Positions 43,505 to 51,575 of a stretch of 64,000 nucleotides of DNA are shown here, one piece after another. Positions within the stretch are counted from its first letter, which is position 1; every line of letters starts with the position of its first letter. The notes below the pieces were generated by a model. It ran no database searches. It was not told the DNA's origin and saw only the letters and a list, made by a program, of their open reading frames with translations. The stretch is taken from NCBI GenBank assembly GCA_964472315.1, contig CAYYJS010000007.1, forward strand, positions 22,629 through 86,628. The letters are read 5' to 3'. This stretch comes from CAYYJS01 sp964472315. Lineage in GTDB: Bacteria > Verrucomicrobiota > Kiritimatiellia > UBA8416. The position numbers and the translations under genes are program-made.

Positions 43505-44518
43505 CTAGGCCGACCGCTTGACGAGGCGGATGCGTCGCCGTGTGGTAGGCGGCTTCTCCGGCTCCGGCGGCGCATGCTTGCGGATGACGATCTGCCGCTT
43601 GCCGCCGTTGCCGCCGATTGCCGCGAAGCGGGCACGCGGCGGCGGCATGATGACGCAGTCTACCGGCGACGCGCGTTTTCGGATGACGATGCGGCCCTTG
43701 GACAGCTTGCCTACTTCGGATACGACCTCATCCCACGATGCGTACCGATCGGCCGGAGCACGCATCATGAGCTTCTCCATTACGGAGATCACCCCGGGCG
43801 GCAGCGTGGGGTTGACCTGTCGCGGCGGCGGCAGGTAGCCGTGTCTTTGGCCCTCCATGGCTTCCGTCGGCGAAAGCTCGCCGAAGGGCATCCGGCCGGT
43901 CAGCATGTGGTAGAGACTGGCGCCGAGCGCGTACATGTCGCAGCGGAAGTCCAGCGTGTCGTTCCCGGCGGCCTGCTCCGGCGACATGTAGTACGGGGTG
44001 CCGACGATCATGCCGGGTGTCGCGGCGACCATCGGATGGAGCGGATCGAGGCGCAGACTGATGCCCACGTAAGCCAGCTTGATGGCGCCGTCCGCGTCGA
44101 TGCGCATACTGCGCGGCGTCACATTGCGGTGGATCATGGACAACTCGCGCCATGCGTGCTGAAGCGCGTCCGCGATCGCTTCGGCGATGCGGAGGGCGCG
44201 GGACAGCGAAAGCGGCTGCCCGGAGGTCAGCAGGTCGGCCACGCGCGGGCCGTCCACATGCTCCATGACCAGGTAGCTCACCGGGTTGGCCTCGACGGCA
44301 TCGTAGATGGACACGATATTCGGATGGTTAAGCCTCGCCGTGTGCTTGGCTTCATCGATGAACCGCCTGACCTCGCCGTCGGCGATCGCGCAATCGGGCT
44401 TGAGGACCTTGATGGAAACGACGCGCTGCAAAGACTGCTGATACGCCTTGAAGACGTCGGTCACGCAGCTTTCCCCGATCCGTTCGAGGATATCGAAGCC
44501 TGGTATGTCGTATGCCAT
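43505..44518 (-). CDS. Hanks-type serine/threonine protein kinase homologue, probably a pseudokinase
   Basis: A 337-residue kinase-fold protein. The fold is complete: beta3 Lys37 (SIKVLK), helix-C Glu56, GTPYYMSPEQ, and DMYALGASLYHMLTGRMPFGE. But the catalytic motif reads IHRNVTPRSM (catalytic Asp replaced by Asn132), the DFG position reads YVG (Tyr150), and the P-loop is IGESCVTD without its glycines. The C-terminal tail is basic and contains IVIRK twice. It probably binds or scaffolds and does not phosphorylate. ATG 44518 begins the kinase domain; the frame upstream has no support. Confidence 0.82.
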   Translation of the reverse strand: MAYDIPGFDILERIGESCVTDVFKAYQQSLQRVVSIKVLKPDCAIADGEVRRFIDEAKHTARLNHPNIVSIYDAVEANPVSYLVMEHVDGPRVADLLTSGQPLSLSRALRIAEAIADALQHAWRELSMIHRNVTPRSMRIDADGAIKLAYVGISLRLDPLHPMVAATPGMIVGTPYYMSPEQAAGNDTLDFRCDMYALGASLYHMLTGRMPFGELSPTEAMEGQRHGYLPPPRQVNPTLPPGVISVMEKLMMRAPADRYASWDEVVSEVGKLSKGRIVIRKRASPVDCVIMPPPRARFAAIGGNGGKRQIVIRKHAPPEPEKPPTTRRRIRLVKRSA

Positions 44519-44882
44519 GGCGTAGTCTTGTACCCTAAGAACGTGCGCCGGAATAGCATTATTGGAAAAAAGGGGGGAGAAGCGGCGAAGACGGCCGTGC
44601 GAAAATCCGGACGGGTGAGCGCCGGGTGGTGCACGCGTCGATGAAGGGTCGATACATGCGCGCAACATCGCAGTGGCGGTGAAGCAGGCGGTGGTGTAGG
44701 ATACGAGGCTACGGATGGGATCTTCTGGTGAATAGGGATCGGCGAGGCAGGCATGCCGATGGGATGATTGGTGCGGAGCGAGTGGCGATGCCGGCGATGG
44801 TGCCGGGCCTGTCGTCGGGGCTTGCCGCGCAGGTGCGGTGCCTGACGTGTCCGCAACGAGCCGGGATTCAGGAGGTTTGGCC
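44519..44882. other. Intergenic region without a recognised gene
   Basis: 364 bases between the divergent pseudokinase and peroxidase genes. It contains an AT-rich patch and G-run at 44555-44577 that may belong to a promoter. I see no conserved element or gene. Confidence 0.4.
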
Positions 44883-45455
44883 ATGAGGTTGCTGACGACG
44901 GTTGCGATAGCGGTTGGATGGCTGGTAGCGGGAGCGTGCATGGATGGGGAGGCGGCAGTGACCAATATCTACGACATGACGATGCGTGATATCGACGGGA
45001 AGAGCGTGAGCCTTGGATCTTTCAAGGGGCAGGTGATGTTGATCGTCAACGTGGCCAGCAAGTGCGGTTTCACCGGACAGTACGAAGGGCTGGAGAAACT
45101 CTACACGACCTACACGAACCGGGGCTTCGTCGTGCTCGGTTTCCCCGCCAACGATTTCATGGGTCAGGAACCGGGCACGGAATCGGAAATCAAACAATTC
45201 TGCACGCTGACCTATGGCGTGACCTTCCCCATGTTCGCCAAGGTATCGGTCAAGGGCAAGGACATGCACCCCCTCTATGCGTTCCTGACATCGAAGGAGA
45301 CCAACGCGGAGTTTGGTGGTGCGATCGCGTGGAACTTCAACAAGTTTCTGATCGGCCGCGACGGGGCGGTTCTGGGACGTTTCGGAAGCCGCGTCAAACC
45401 GGACGACAGGGATCTGGTCGCTGCCGTGGAAATGGCGCTTGCGGCAACGCCATAG
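44883..45455 (+). CDS. Exported glutathione-peroxidase-family thiol peroxidase
   Basis: A 190-residue protein with an N-terminal signal and possible lipobox (LVAGAC, Cys19). The GPx fold is clear: MTMRDIDGKSVSLGSFKGQ, NVASKCGFTGQYEGL with the peroxidatic Cys (not selenocysteine), LGFPANDFMGQEPG, FPMFAKVSVKG, WNFNKFLIGRDGAVLGRF. It probably reduces hydroperoxides with thioredoxin-like donors in the periplasm. GGAGG precedes the ATG by about 8 bases. Confidence 0.9.
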   Translation: MRLLTTVAIAVGWLVAGACMDGEAAVTNIYDMTMRDIDGKSVSLGSFKGQVMLIVNVASKCGFTGQYEGLEKLYTTYTNRGFVVLGFPANDFMGQEPGTESEIKQFCTLTYGVTFPMFAKVSVKGKDMHPLYAFLTSKETNAEFGGAIAWNFNKFLIGRDGAVLGRFGSRVKPDDRDLVAAVEMALAATP

Positions 45456-45587
45456 AGACCCTCGCGAACTTGCGCTTTCCCCCCCCCTCTCTCGCCCTGC
45501 CGTCTGCCCGTGCCGAAACGCAGACACGTGCAAGGCGGCAGGCGACGGAGACTATCGTGCGAATTCCTGTCGCACCATTGCTTTGCC

Positions 45588-45616
45588 TTGACCGTGGCAG
45601 TCGGTTTCGGTACCTT
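45588..45616 (+). promoter_or_regulatory. Candidate promoter upstream of tRNA-Ser
   Basis: TTGACC (45588-45593), a 17-base spacer and TACCTT (45611-45616), 131 bases before the tRNA. The -35 is good and the -10 is moderate. Confidence 0.35.
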
Positions 45617-45746
45617 GCCGCCCGTTGATCTTTTCATCGATGACCGCCTTTCGTGTGTCGATGGTGTTGCCGTACGGCATCACCGCGGCATGGACATCCC
45701 TGAGGAGGGGCGGCGATTGCGAAGAAAAGACCAATGGTTACGGGCT

Positions 45747-45838
45747 GGAGGGTTGGCAGAGCCCGGTTGAATGCGCATGACTCGAAATCATGTGTGGCCG
45801 TAAGGCCACCGGGGGTTCAAATCCCTCACCCTCCGCCA
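45747..45838 (+). tRNA. tRNA-Ser, anticodon CGA
   Basis: A class II tRNA. Acceptor stem GGAGGGT pairs with ACCCTCC, discriminator G, encoded CCA (45836-45838). The anticodon stem CATGA/TCATG encloses CTCGAAA with anticodon CGA at 45783-45785. There is a long variable arm (GTGGCC...GGCCAC) and a T arm with GGTTCAAATCC. It reads UCG codons. The accessory region begins about 40 bases downstream. Confidence 0.96.
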
Positions 45839-45881
45839 TCCTTCGCCCCGCGGGCTTTGGCTGGCACGCCATTTTGAAATT

Positions 45882-45939
45882 CGGCGATTCTTGCCCGCCG
45901 AAGCGCCTGGCGCGAAGGGGTCTTGCCACGATCAGACCA
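45882..45939 (+). repeat. Left copy of a direct repeat bounding the accessory region
   Basis: 58 bases beginning CGGCGATTCTTGCCC and ending GATCAGACCA. It matches 53687-53746 in the same orientation with a 15-base identical start, one mismatch, then a 23-base identical block, a short variable patch and GCCACGATCAGACCA. It lies 43 bases after tRNA-Ser. Confidence 0.8.
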
Positions 45940-45982
45940 GAATCCCCGTCGCCAGAAGCAGGTTTGAAAAAGAAGCTTCCTG

Positions 45983-47203
45983 CTATGGCAGTTGCGCCAG
46001 AAACTCCGCGGCACCGGCCATAACAAGGGTGCGGCTGCCGGTCTGCACAACGCGCCACCCCGCACTTCCTGCACTCACTTGAATGGCTATGCCGCACGAC
46101 AAGGATGGCAGGAATCGCCGCCAGTTTTGGGAGGGGGCCGCCTCTCCCAGCTTCGCCTCGACGGGAAGCCACGGTTTGCCGTCGCGGGTAACGAGAAAAT
46201 CGATCTCCATCCCCTCCTTGTTGCGCAGGTAATGCAATTCAAAGACGCCCTCACCCGAGTCCGTCCAGAGATGGCAGGCCTTCAGTAGATGCAGCGCGAC
46301 CAGATTCTCGAACCGAGCACCCGCCTCCGGCACTTCCGATGAATCCCACATATAGAACTTGCCTTCCTTGCGGATGGAGCGAGCAATGCTCGTGGTGTAG
46401 GGCTTGACCTCGAAGAGATAGTACAGTTCCTTGAGATAGGCCAACCAGCGTTTCACCGTCGGGTGTGATACCTCCAGAAGATCGCGTAACGACGCCACGC
46501 TCAGAGGGCTTCCGACGCGTTCCGGCATCAGGGACGCGAGCATCTCCACCTGACTCAGTTCGGGAATGCGACTCAGGTCGCGCAGGTCCTCGCGAATCAC
46601 TCGTTCCAGCCTGTTGCGCCGCCAAAGACGAGCCTTGCGCTCGTCCTGAGCCAAGAAGGGCTCCGGGAACGGACCATACCGCAACAGGGCTTCGAGGCTC
46701 GACTTCGTGGACTTTGTGGCCTCCGGCAAACCGCGAACCCATGCGGCCATGACCGCATCCGGCCGGGGTGCCGGGACCTCGCGCAACTCGCCCAGCGAGA
46801 AAGGATGGAGTCGGTAGTGATGGTATCGCCCGAGTAGACTGTCGCTGCCCTTGCGGTAAACATTGAGCCGGGCACTGCCCGTGACGAGGATATCGATGGG
46901 GTCGGTCAGTGTGTCATAGATCCCTTTCAGCGAGCTTTTCCACCCCTTGGCTTTGTGCAGCTCGTCAAAAACGGCCATCGGCGGCGCGCCGACGGAGGGC
47001 ACGGGGAGCGTTTGCTTGGGATCCTTGACCCACTGGCGACGGAAGGGAACGTCATCCCAGTTCCGGTACACGCCATTCCGCTTCTTCAACATCATACGGG
47101 CCAGCGTCGTCTTCCCACATTGCCGTGGCCCGGACACAAAGGCCATCTTGTGGTCGGCAAACGTCAACGCCTCGATCACCGGCTCCAAGTATCTCGGTTT
47201 CAT
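45983..47203 (-). CDS. AAA-type ATPase with DUF4143 domain
   Basis: A 406-residue P-loop ATPase of the AAA_14/DUF4143 group: FVSGPRQCGKTTLARMML (Walker A), AVFDELHKAKGW (Walker B), ILVTGSARL (sensor), then the C-terminal domain ending with the nuclease-like FLVTRDGKPWLPVEAKLGE. These proteins are frequent in accessory regions and have no settled function. It is the last gene before the left repeat. The preceding 440 bases are non-coding, so it has its own promoter. Confidence 0.88.
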   Translation of the reverse strand: MKPRYLEPVIEALTFADHKMAFVSGPRQCGKTTLARMMLKKRNGVYRNWDDVPFRRQWVKDPKQTLPVPSVGAPPMAVFDELHKAKGWKSSLKGIYDTLTDPIDILVTGSARLNVYRKGSDSLLGRYHHYRLHPFSLGELREVPAPRPDAVMAAWVRGLPEATKSTKSSLEALLRYGPFPEPFLAQDERKARLWRRNRLERVIREDLRDLSRIPELSQVEMLASLMPERVGSPLSVASLRDLLEVSHPTVKRWLAYLKELYYLFEVKPYTTSIARSIRKEGKFYMWDSSEVPEAGARFENLVALHLLKACHLWTDSGEGVFELHYLRNKEGMEIDFLVTRDGKPWLPVEAKLGEAAPSQNWRRFLPSLSCGIAIQVSAGSAGWRVVQTGSRTLVMAGAAEFLAQLP

Positions 47204-47645
47204 TTGCGACTATAGTGACGCCTGGCGTTAATCCAGTCAAGACTTGAAAGGCATCCCTTCGGACGGCTCTGCCCGACTTGCCGATCCGGGGCGACGGCGT
47301 TTCGTCGTCGGTCTTGCGCTGGTCGCTCGCTTCCCTTGCTCCGAATGGCCTCCCGCCGTCTTTCCGCCAGCTTCACCGACACCCGCCGCAGGCGGGGCAG
47401 TCGGTCGTCGTCAGCCACGAGCGACGTCGAATGGCCTCCCGGCGGCTCTCGATCCCGGAGGTCCCGAATCCGGGCGCGCGTCTTCACTTCCTCTGGTTCC
47501 GTATGTCTGCATGCCGTGAAGCCCTTCGATAAGACTCAGGACACGGCCGGTTGCGGCCCGGACACGCCGGAGCCTCCGGCTCTGGCGTGGAAGGGGCGCA
47601 ACCGGCGGAGCGGCGAGAAGTCACCAAGTGGCGTTCAGCCACTTG
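47204..47645. other. Intergenic region, no gene recognised
   Basis: 442 bases between the two ATPase genes. It contains a short internal duplication (CGAATGGCCTCCCG near 47342 and near 47428) and low-quality reading frames rich in Arg/Pro. It looks like degenerate or dispersed-repeat DNA. I see no supported gene. Confidence 0.45.
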
Positions 47646-48638
47646 TCATGCCTTCGAGTCTTTTGGGCGAAGGTCTCTCACCACGCGCGGTGCGTGCTCA
47701 GTCTGGATCCCGTATTGCTCAGAGAGAACCGCCGCTATGTCGGCCGGTGTGACTTCTTTCCGTGCAGTGCCCGATGTCAGCGCGGAAACCTTCACGAAGG
47801 TTGCCGCACTTTCGATGAGGTCAACGATCCGATCCGGCATCGCGCGTTCCTCCGGCATCTCACTGGTCGCCCTGACGATGGCGGCAACGGCTGCCGGTTC
47901 AAAGGTGATTCCCTGCGCAGCCGCGATCTCTTTCGCCCAAGCGTCCGCGAGATCGCAGCACTCCTCCTGTGACGGGTCAGCAAGTTGAACCACATGGAAA
48001 CGCCGCACCAGCGATGGGGCCTTGTCCGCCAACTCTTTCCACATGGCGGGCGCAGTTGTGACGATACACGGCGTCACTTGCTCGGCCAGGACAGTTGTCA
48101 GAAGCGCGAAAATGGCATCGGACTTCAGGTGGGCCGGAAAGAGCCCGTTGAAATCGTCCAGCACAAGAATGGCCGACCGTCGTCGACTGAGTAAGCGGAA
48201 CAGGTGCGAGAGACGCCGACAGACTTCCGCCGCGCCTTCGCAGTCCGACGCAATATCGCTTCCGTGAAGCTCCAGGAGTTCGCAGTCGGTCAAAGAATGA
48301 GGAGTCTTCCTTCGCAGAAGTGTCGTTGCGAGACCCTCCACCAGTGCCGTTTTACCCACTCCTGGTTTTCCGACAACCGCAATGTGTCGCGTCCCTGTCC
48401 GGGCGAGAAAACGAAGCATCTTCCGCAATTCGCCTTCTCGCCCCTCAAACGGCGCGAGTTTTCCCTCGTGCGCCAGGCGCGAGAGATTTCGACCAAACCA
48501 TTCCGCGAAACGGCCGCCCGGTTTGGCGTGTCCGTCTTCGAGAATCTCCCACTTGGCCCCTTTGGAACTGGGCCGCGCGTGTGGTCGCTTGAGACTCTCC
48601 AGACTCACGCATCCCGCGCAAGACGGCAATCTCGGCAT
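47646..48638 (-). CDS. ClpA/ClpB-like single AAA+ module protein
   Basis: A 330-residue protein. After a variable N-terminus of about 45 residues comes FGRNLSRLAHEGKLAPFEGREGELRKML and GKPGVGKTALVEGLA (Walker A), resembling the first AAA+ domain of ClpA/ClpB. Walker B reads ILVLDDFNGLF (Asp-Asp in place of the usual Asp-Glu). The C-terminal small domain includes ITFEPAAVAAIVRAT. There is no second AAA+ module and no ClpP loop. ATG 48638 is chosen; a TTG at 48650 is in frame. Confidence 0.78.
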   Translation of the reverse strand: MPRLPSCAGCVSLESLKRPHARPSSKGAKWEILEDGHAKPGGRFAEWFGRNLSRLAHEGKLAPFEGREGELRKMLRFLARTGTRHIAVVGKPGVGKTALVEGLATTLLRRKTPHSLTDCELLELHGSDIASDCEGAAEVCRRLSHLFRLLSRRRSAILVLDDFNGLFPAHLKSDAIFALLTTVLAEQVTPCIVTTAPAMWKELADKAPSLVRRFHVVQLADPSQEECCDLADAWAKEIAAAQGITFEPAAVAAIVRATSEMPEERAMPDRIVDLIESAATFVKVSALTSGTARKEVTPADIAAVLSEQYGIQTEHAPRVVRDLRPKDSKA

Positions 48639-48710
48639 GCGCGATGCCAAGATGAATGCCGAAGTCTATGGTGGTGCGGGCTGACATGGGCGTTCATTGG
48701 TTGCCGGAAA

Positions 48711-48950
48711 CTACGTCCGTTTGCGCCGCGGGCCAGACTCCCTCACGGCCATTGGGGTCGGCGTCGCTTCCAAATAGGAGCGACCGACTTCGCTCCAGAA
48801 TCGCTGCGACGCCTCGTGAAAGTAGACGAGCAGACGATCTGCGGATAGACCGCGAGTCTCCCGCGCGATGCGCGCCTGCGCCCGATCCTTCATCTCGATG
48901 CACCGAAACCCTGCCGTCTTCGGAAACCGCTCCCAGAATGCTTCATTCAT
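48711..48950 (-). CDS. Small antitoxin-like protein following a PIN-domain gene
   Basis: A 79-residue protein with FRCIEMKDRAQARIARET and LSADRLLVYFHEASQRFW. This is the pattern (x-CxExKxxAQxRIxxET...YF) of small proteins that accompany PIN-domain genes. It overlaps the PIN gene end by 8 bases. It is probably the antitoxin partner, though no DNA-binding domain is obvious. Confidence 0.68.
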   Translation of the reverse strand: MNEAFWERFPKTAGFRCIEMKDRAQARIARETRGLSADRLLVYFHEASQRFWSEVGRSYLEATPTPMAVRESGPRRKRT

Positions 48951-49440
48951 CGAAACTCACCTCCTTCGGGCTGACAATCGTCAAAACGCCGTAGCCGTTG
49001 AGCAGGTTCACCTGATTGTACCCTTTGATCTTATCCAGTTTAACAATGTGCCGGAAGTTCCATGATACGATGGCATCCGCCCGGGCCACGGTCGCCGCCG
49101 CCACATGCCGGCAATCGTCCAGCCACGCTTCCGGCACGACGCCGCGCGCCACATACTCGCGCGCCAGCGACTCGACTTCGGAAGTAAAGGCGACTCGCTC
49201 GCGGTGTACGTCCGGCAGATCGCTGAAAAGCTGCCGGACCAGCTCCGGCGCGTCGAGCAACTCCGCTTCCAGCACTTCCGTGAAGAGCAAACGCGCCTTG
49301 CCGTCCAGCACGGCGGCAATGACACGCCGCGAGTCGGCCGCGAACTCGTCGTCAAAACAGCCGCCGATCACGGACGTGTCCAGATACAGCCGCCAGGGAT
49401 TGCCTGGAAGCCTCGTTGACTGGGCAACCTTACGCTTCAT
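48943..49440 (-). CDS. PIN-domain ribonuclease-like toxin
   Basis: A 165-residue PIN protein. The acidic residues appear in order: YLDTSVIGG (Asp), TEVLEAELLDAP (Glu), WLDDCRHVAAA (Asp) and ARADAIVSWNFRHI (Asp). It ends IVSPKEVSFDE, typical of chromosomal PIN toxins. It probably cleaves RNA. It overlaps both the nucleotidyltransferase gene before it and the small gene after it. Confidence 0.85.
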   Translation of the reverse strand: MKRKVAQSTRLPGNPWRLYLDTSVIGGCFDDEFAADSRRVIAAVLDGKARLLFTEVLEAELLDAPELVRQLFSDLPDVHRERVAFTSEVESLAREYVARGVVPEAWLDDCRHVAAATVARADAIVSWNFRHIVKLDKIKGYNQVNLLNGYGVLTIVSPKEVSFDE

Positions 49441-49732
49441 AGATCAGTCTCCCTTCGCGTGCGACGGTAGCGGGCAGGGATGTCACGACCGCCAATCCCT
49501 TCTCAAACTCCCGCCGCGTGAAAACGAGCACATCCTTTGCGATTCCCATGCCGCACAACGCGCGGAATGCCTGCTGCTCCCGCTTGTGGCGCGGCAGCGG
49601 CGAATCTCGAACGACGACAAGGAAGTCGAAGTCGCTCTGCTCCGTGGCCTCGCCGCGGGCGCGGGAACCGAAAAGGTAGATACGTTCTGCGGGCATACTG
49701 CCGCGCAAGCGGCGCGGAACAATGCTGTGCAT
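49430..49732 (-). CDS. MNT-type minimal nucleotidyltransferase
   Basis: A 100-residue nucleotidyltransferase with GSRARGEATEQSDFDFLVVV (GSx10DxD). In HEPN/MNT systems this enzyme AMPylates and neutralises the toxin. Here no HEPN gene follows; the next gene, overlapping by 11 bases, is a PIN domain. It is the first gene of a three-gene overlapping cassette. Confidence 0.85.
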   Translation of the reverse strand: MHSIVPRRLRGSMPAERIYLFGSRARGEATEQSDFDFLVVVRDSPLPRHKREQQAFRALCGMGIAKDVLVFTRREFEKGLAVVTSLPATVAREGRLIYEA

Positions 49733-49790
49733 GAAAAGCGAGTCTCACCGGCGATTCTAGGCATATTGTCGTCATATTGCTTCCTTGTTT

Positions 49791-51575
49791 CTATTCCGCG
49801 TTCTCTGTGGAGAGTTCAGCTTGTCGTAACACGAGTTGTGTTGCGTCTTCGGCGAGATCGGGCGGATAGCCGTACTTGGCCAGCAGGCGGCGGACGTTGC
49901 GACGCAGACTTGCCCGAACCGATTCGCGCTGGGTCCAGTCGAGTTTAGGCATGCGGCGTACCATCTCCGTGAGTTCACGCGCCATGAGGCGCAGGGCGTC
50001 TATCTGCATGATCTCGCGGGCAGAACCGTTTTCTGCCAAAGCATCGTAGAATGCGGTTTCCTCGCTGGTCAGTCCGAGTTCTTCGCCGTGCTTCTGCGCG
50101 TCCCGCAGGGTCTTTGCCAGATCAATCAGCCGCGTGATCATCTCGGCGGTGGCCCCCTTCTCGCGGGCAGACCGCTTCCGGGGCGACGAATCCGCTTGAA
50201 GGAACAGGATGTATTCATTCTGCACGTCCACGGCGATGGTTTTGCCCTTCGTAATGACGGAAAGGTCATCAGGCGACAACTTGACGACATCGCCGCCCCA
50301 GCGGCGGCCGAAGGGTGTGTCGGCACCGTCGGTGGCATCGAAAGGCGCGGGCACGATGTGGATCTGTTCCGCACGGTAGCGGGCACGGGATTCGCGGCAT
50401 TCGGATGCGCCGCCGCCTTGCGTAGCAGCGGCTTCAGTTTTGCCGGAAAGATCGCCCAGTTCGGCCTCGAGCTCCTCGACGGTCGGGAGGTTGCCTTTGA
50501 GTTCGGTCGGTAGATCTTCGGTGAGCTGCTTCTTCCAATCGGCCACACCGATCGGGCGGTTGAACCCGCTGAGCGCATATTCCGCGATGATACGATCCTT
50601 GCCCTTGCACAGTAGCAGGCCAATGGTGGGTTTGTCGTCAACGTGCCGCAGCAGGTCATCCACGGCGGACATGTACATATTGAGCTTGCCGACGAACTCC
50701 GGTGCGAACGGGACCGCCTTGAGTTCTACCACCACATAACAGCGCAGCTTGAGATGGTAGAACAGGAGGTCGAGGTAGTAATCGGCGCTGGAGAATTCGA
50801 GATGCACCTGGCGTCCGACGAAGGCAAACCCCGCGCCGAGTTCAAGCAGGAATTTCTGCACGTGATCCACCAGCGCCTGTTCGACCTCCCGCTCGCGGCG
50901 GGGATCGGCGGTGCCGATGAAGTCGAACAGGTAAGGGTCCTTGAATATCTGCGCGGCCATGTCGGAGTCGGCGGGCGGCAGCGCAGCGGCGAAGTTGTGG
51001 ACGGCTTTGCCCTGACGCTTATGCAGGTTGTTCTCGATCTGCAAAGCGAGGATGTTCCGCGACCAGCCGTTTTCAACGGTTTTGGCTGCGTACCAGAGCC
51101 GTTTATCTCGTGCCTTGAGCTTCTCGATCAAGGCCAGATTGTGGTACCAGGTGATTTGTGCAAGCGACGCTTGCACAATTGCGCGATCTGGCCAGGCCTC
51201 CGAGAATTTCCGCATGTATTTGAGGTTGCGCGCCGATAACCCCCGCATGTCAGGAAAGGCCTCGCGCAGGTCGGCGGAGAGCCTGTCAATGACCTTGGCG
51301 CCCCAGCCTTCGCGCTCCTGCCTCTGGAGAATGACCTGCCCGATATCCCAATAGAGCAACGTCATGGCCGCATTGGCGGAAAGCACCACACGCAGACGTT
51401 CGGTGCGAATCCGTTCTTTGAGGTCGTTCAATGTGGACGCATATCCGCCCGGAAGCGCCACATGAGAAGGCGGCACCGGGAAGGCCGCGCCCTCCCGGGC
51501 TCGACCGCGCGCCAAGCGGGATAGTGCTGCTCCGTCGGTGGCAGGCGTCTCCGCCGCTTTGCGTTTAGCTGCCAT
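49791..51575 (-). CDS. YhcG (DUF1016) nuclease fused to the C-terminal domain of type I restriction subunit HsdR
   Basis: A 594-residue protein. Residues about 40-390 are DUF1016/YhcG (RNLKYMRKFSEAWPD, ITWYHNLALIEKL, PYLFDFIG, and the PD-(D/E)xK-like LDLLFYHLKLRCYVVVELK). A linker with VKLSPDDLSVITKGKTIAVDV follows. The last 110 residues (LGLTSEETAFYDAL, RELTEMVRRMPKLDW, KYGYPPDLAEDATQLVL) match the C-terminus of HsdR. No helicase/translocase motor is present. ATG 51575 overlaps the hsdM stop. Confidence 0.82.
   Translation of the reverse strand: MAAKRKAAETPATDGAALSRLARGRAREGAAFPVPPSHVALPGGYASTLNDLKERIRTERLRVVLSANAAMTLLYWDIGQVILQRQEREGWGAKVIDRLSADLREAFPDMRGLSARNLKYMRKFSEAWPDRAIVQASLAQITWYHNLALIEKLKARDKRLWYAAKTVENGWSRNILALQIENNLHKRQGKAVHNFAAALPPADSDMAAQIFKDPYLFDFIGTADPRREREVEQALVDHVQKFLLELGAGFAFVGRQVHLEFSSADYYLDLLFYHLKLRCYVVVELKAVPFAPEFVGKLNMYMSAVDDLLRHVDDKPTIGLLLCKGKDRIIAEYALSGFNRPIGVADWKKQLTEDLPTELKGNLPTVEELEAELGDLSGKTEAAATQGGGASECRESRARYRAEQIHIVPAPFDATDGADTPFGRRWGGDVVKLSPDDLSVITKGKTIAVDVQNEYILFLQADSSPRKRSAREKGATAEMITRLIDLAKTLRDAQKHGEELGLTSEETAFYDALAENGSAREIMQIDALRLMARELTEMVRRMPKLDWTQRESVRASLRRNVRRLLAKYGYPPDLAEDATQLVLRQAELSTENAE

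Noticed and set aside
45747..45939. tRNA-Ser as an attachment site for the accessory region
   Set aside because: The tRNA 3' end is not repeated at the right boundary near 53746, and no integrase gene lies in the block.
47204..47645. Small frames in the gap between the two ATPase genes
   Set aside because: Arg/Pro-rich, no ribosome site, internal repeats; looks like non-coding or degenerate sequence.
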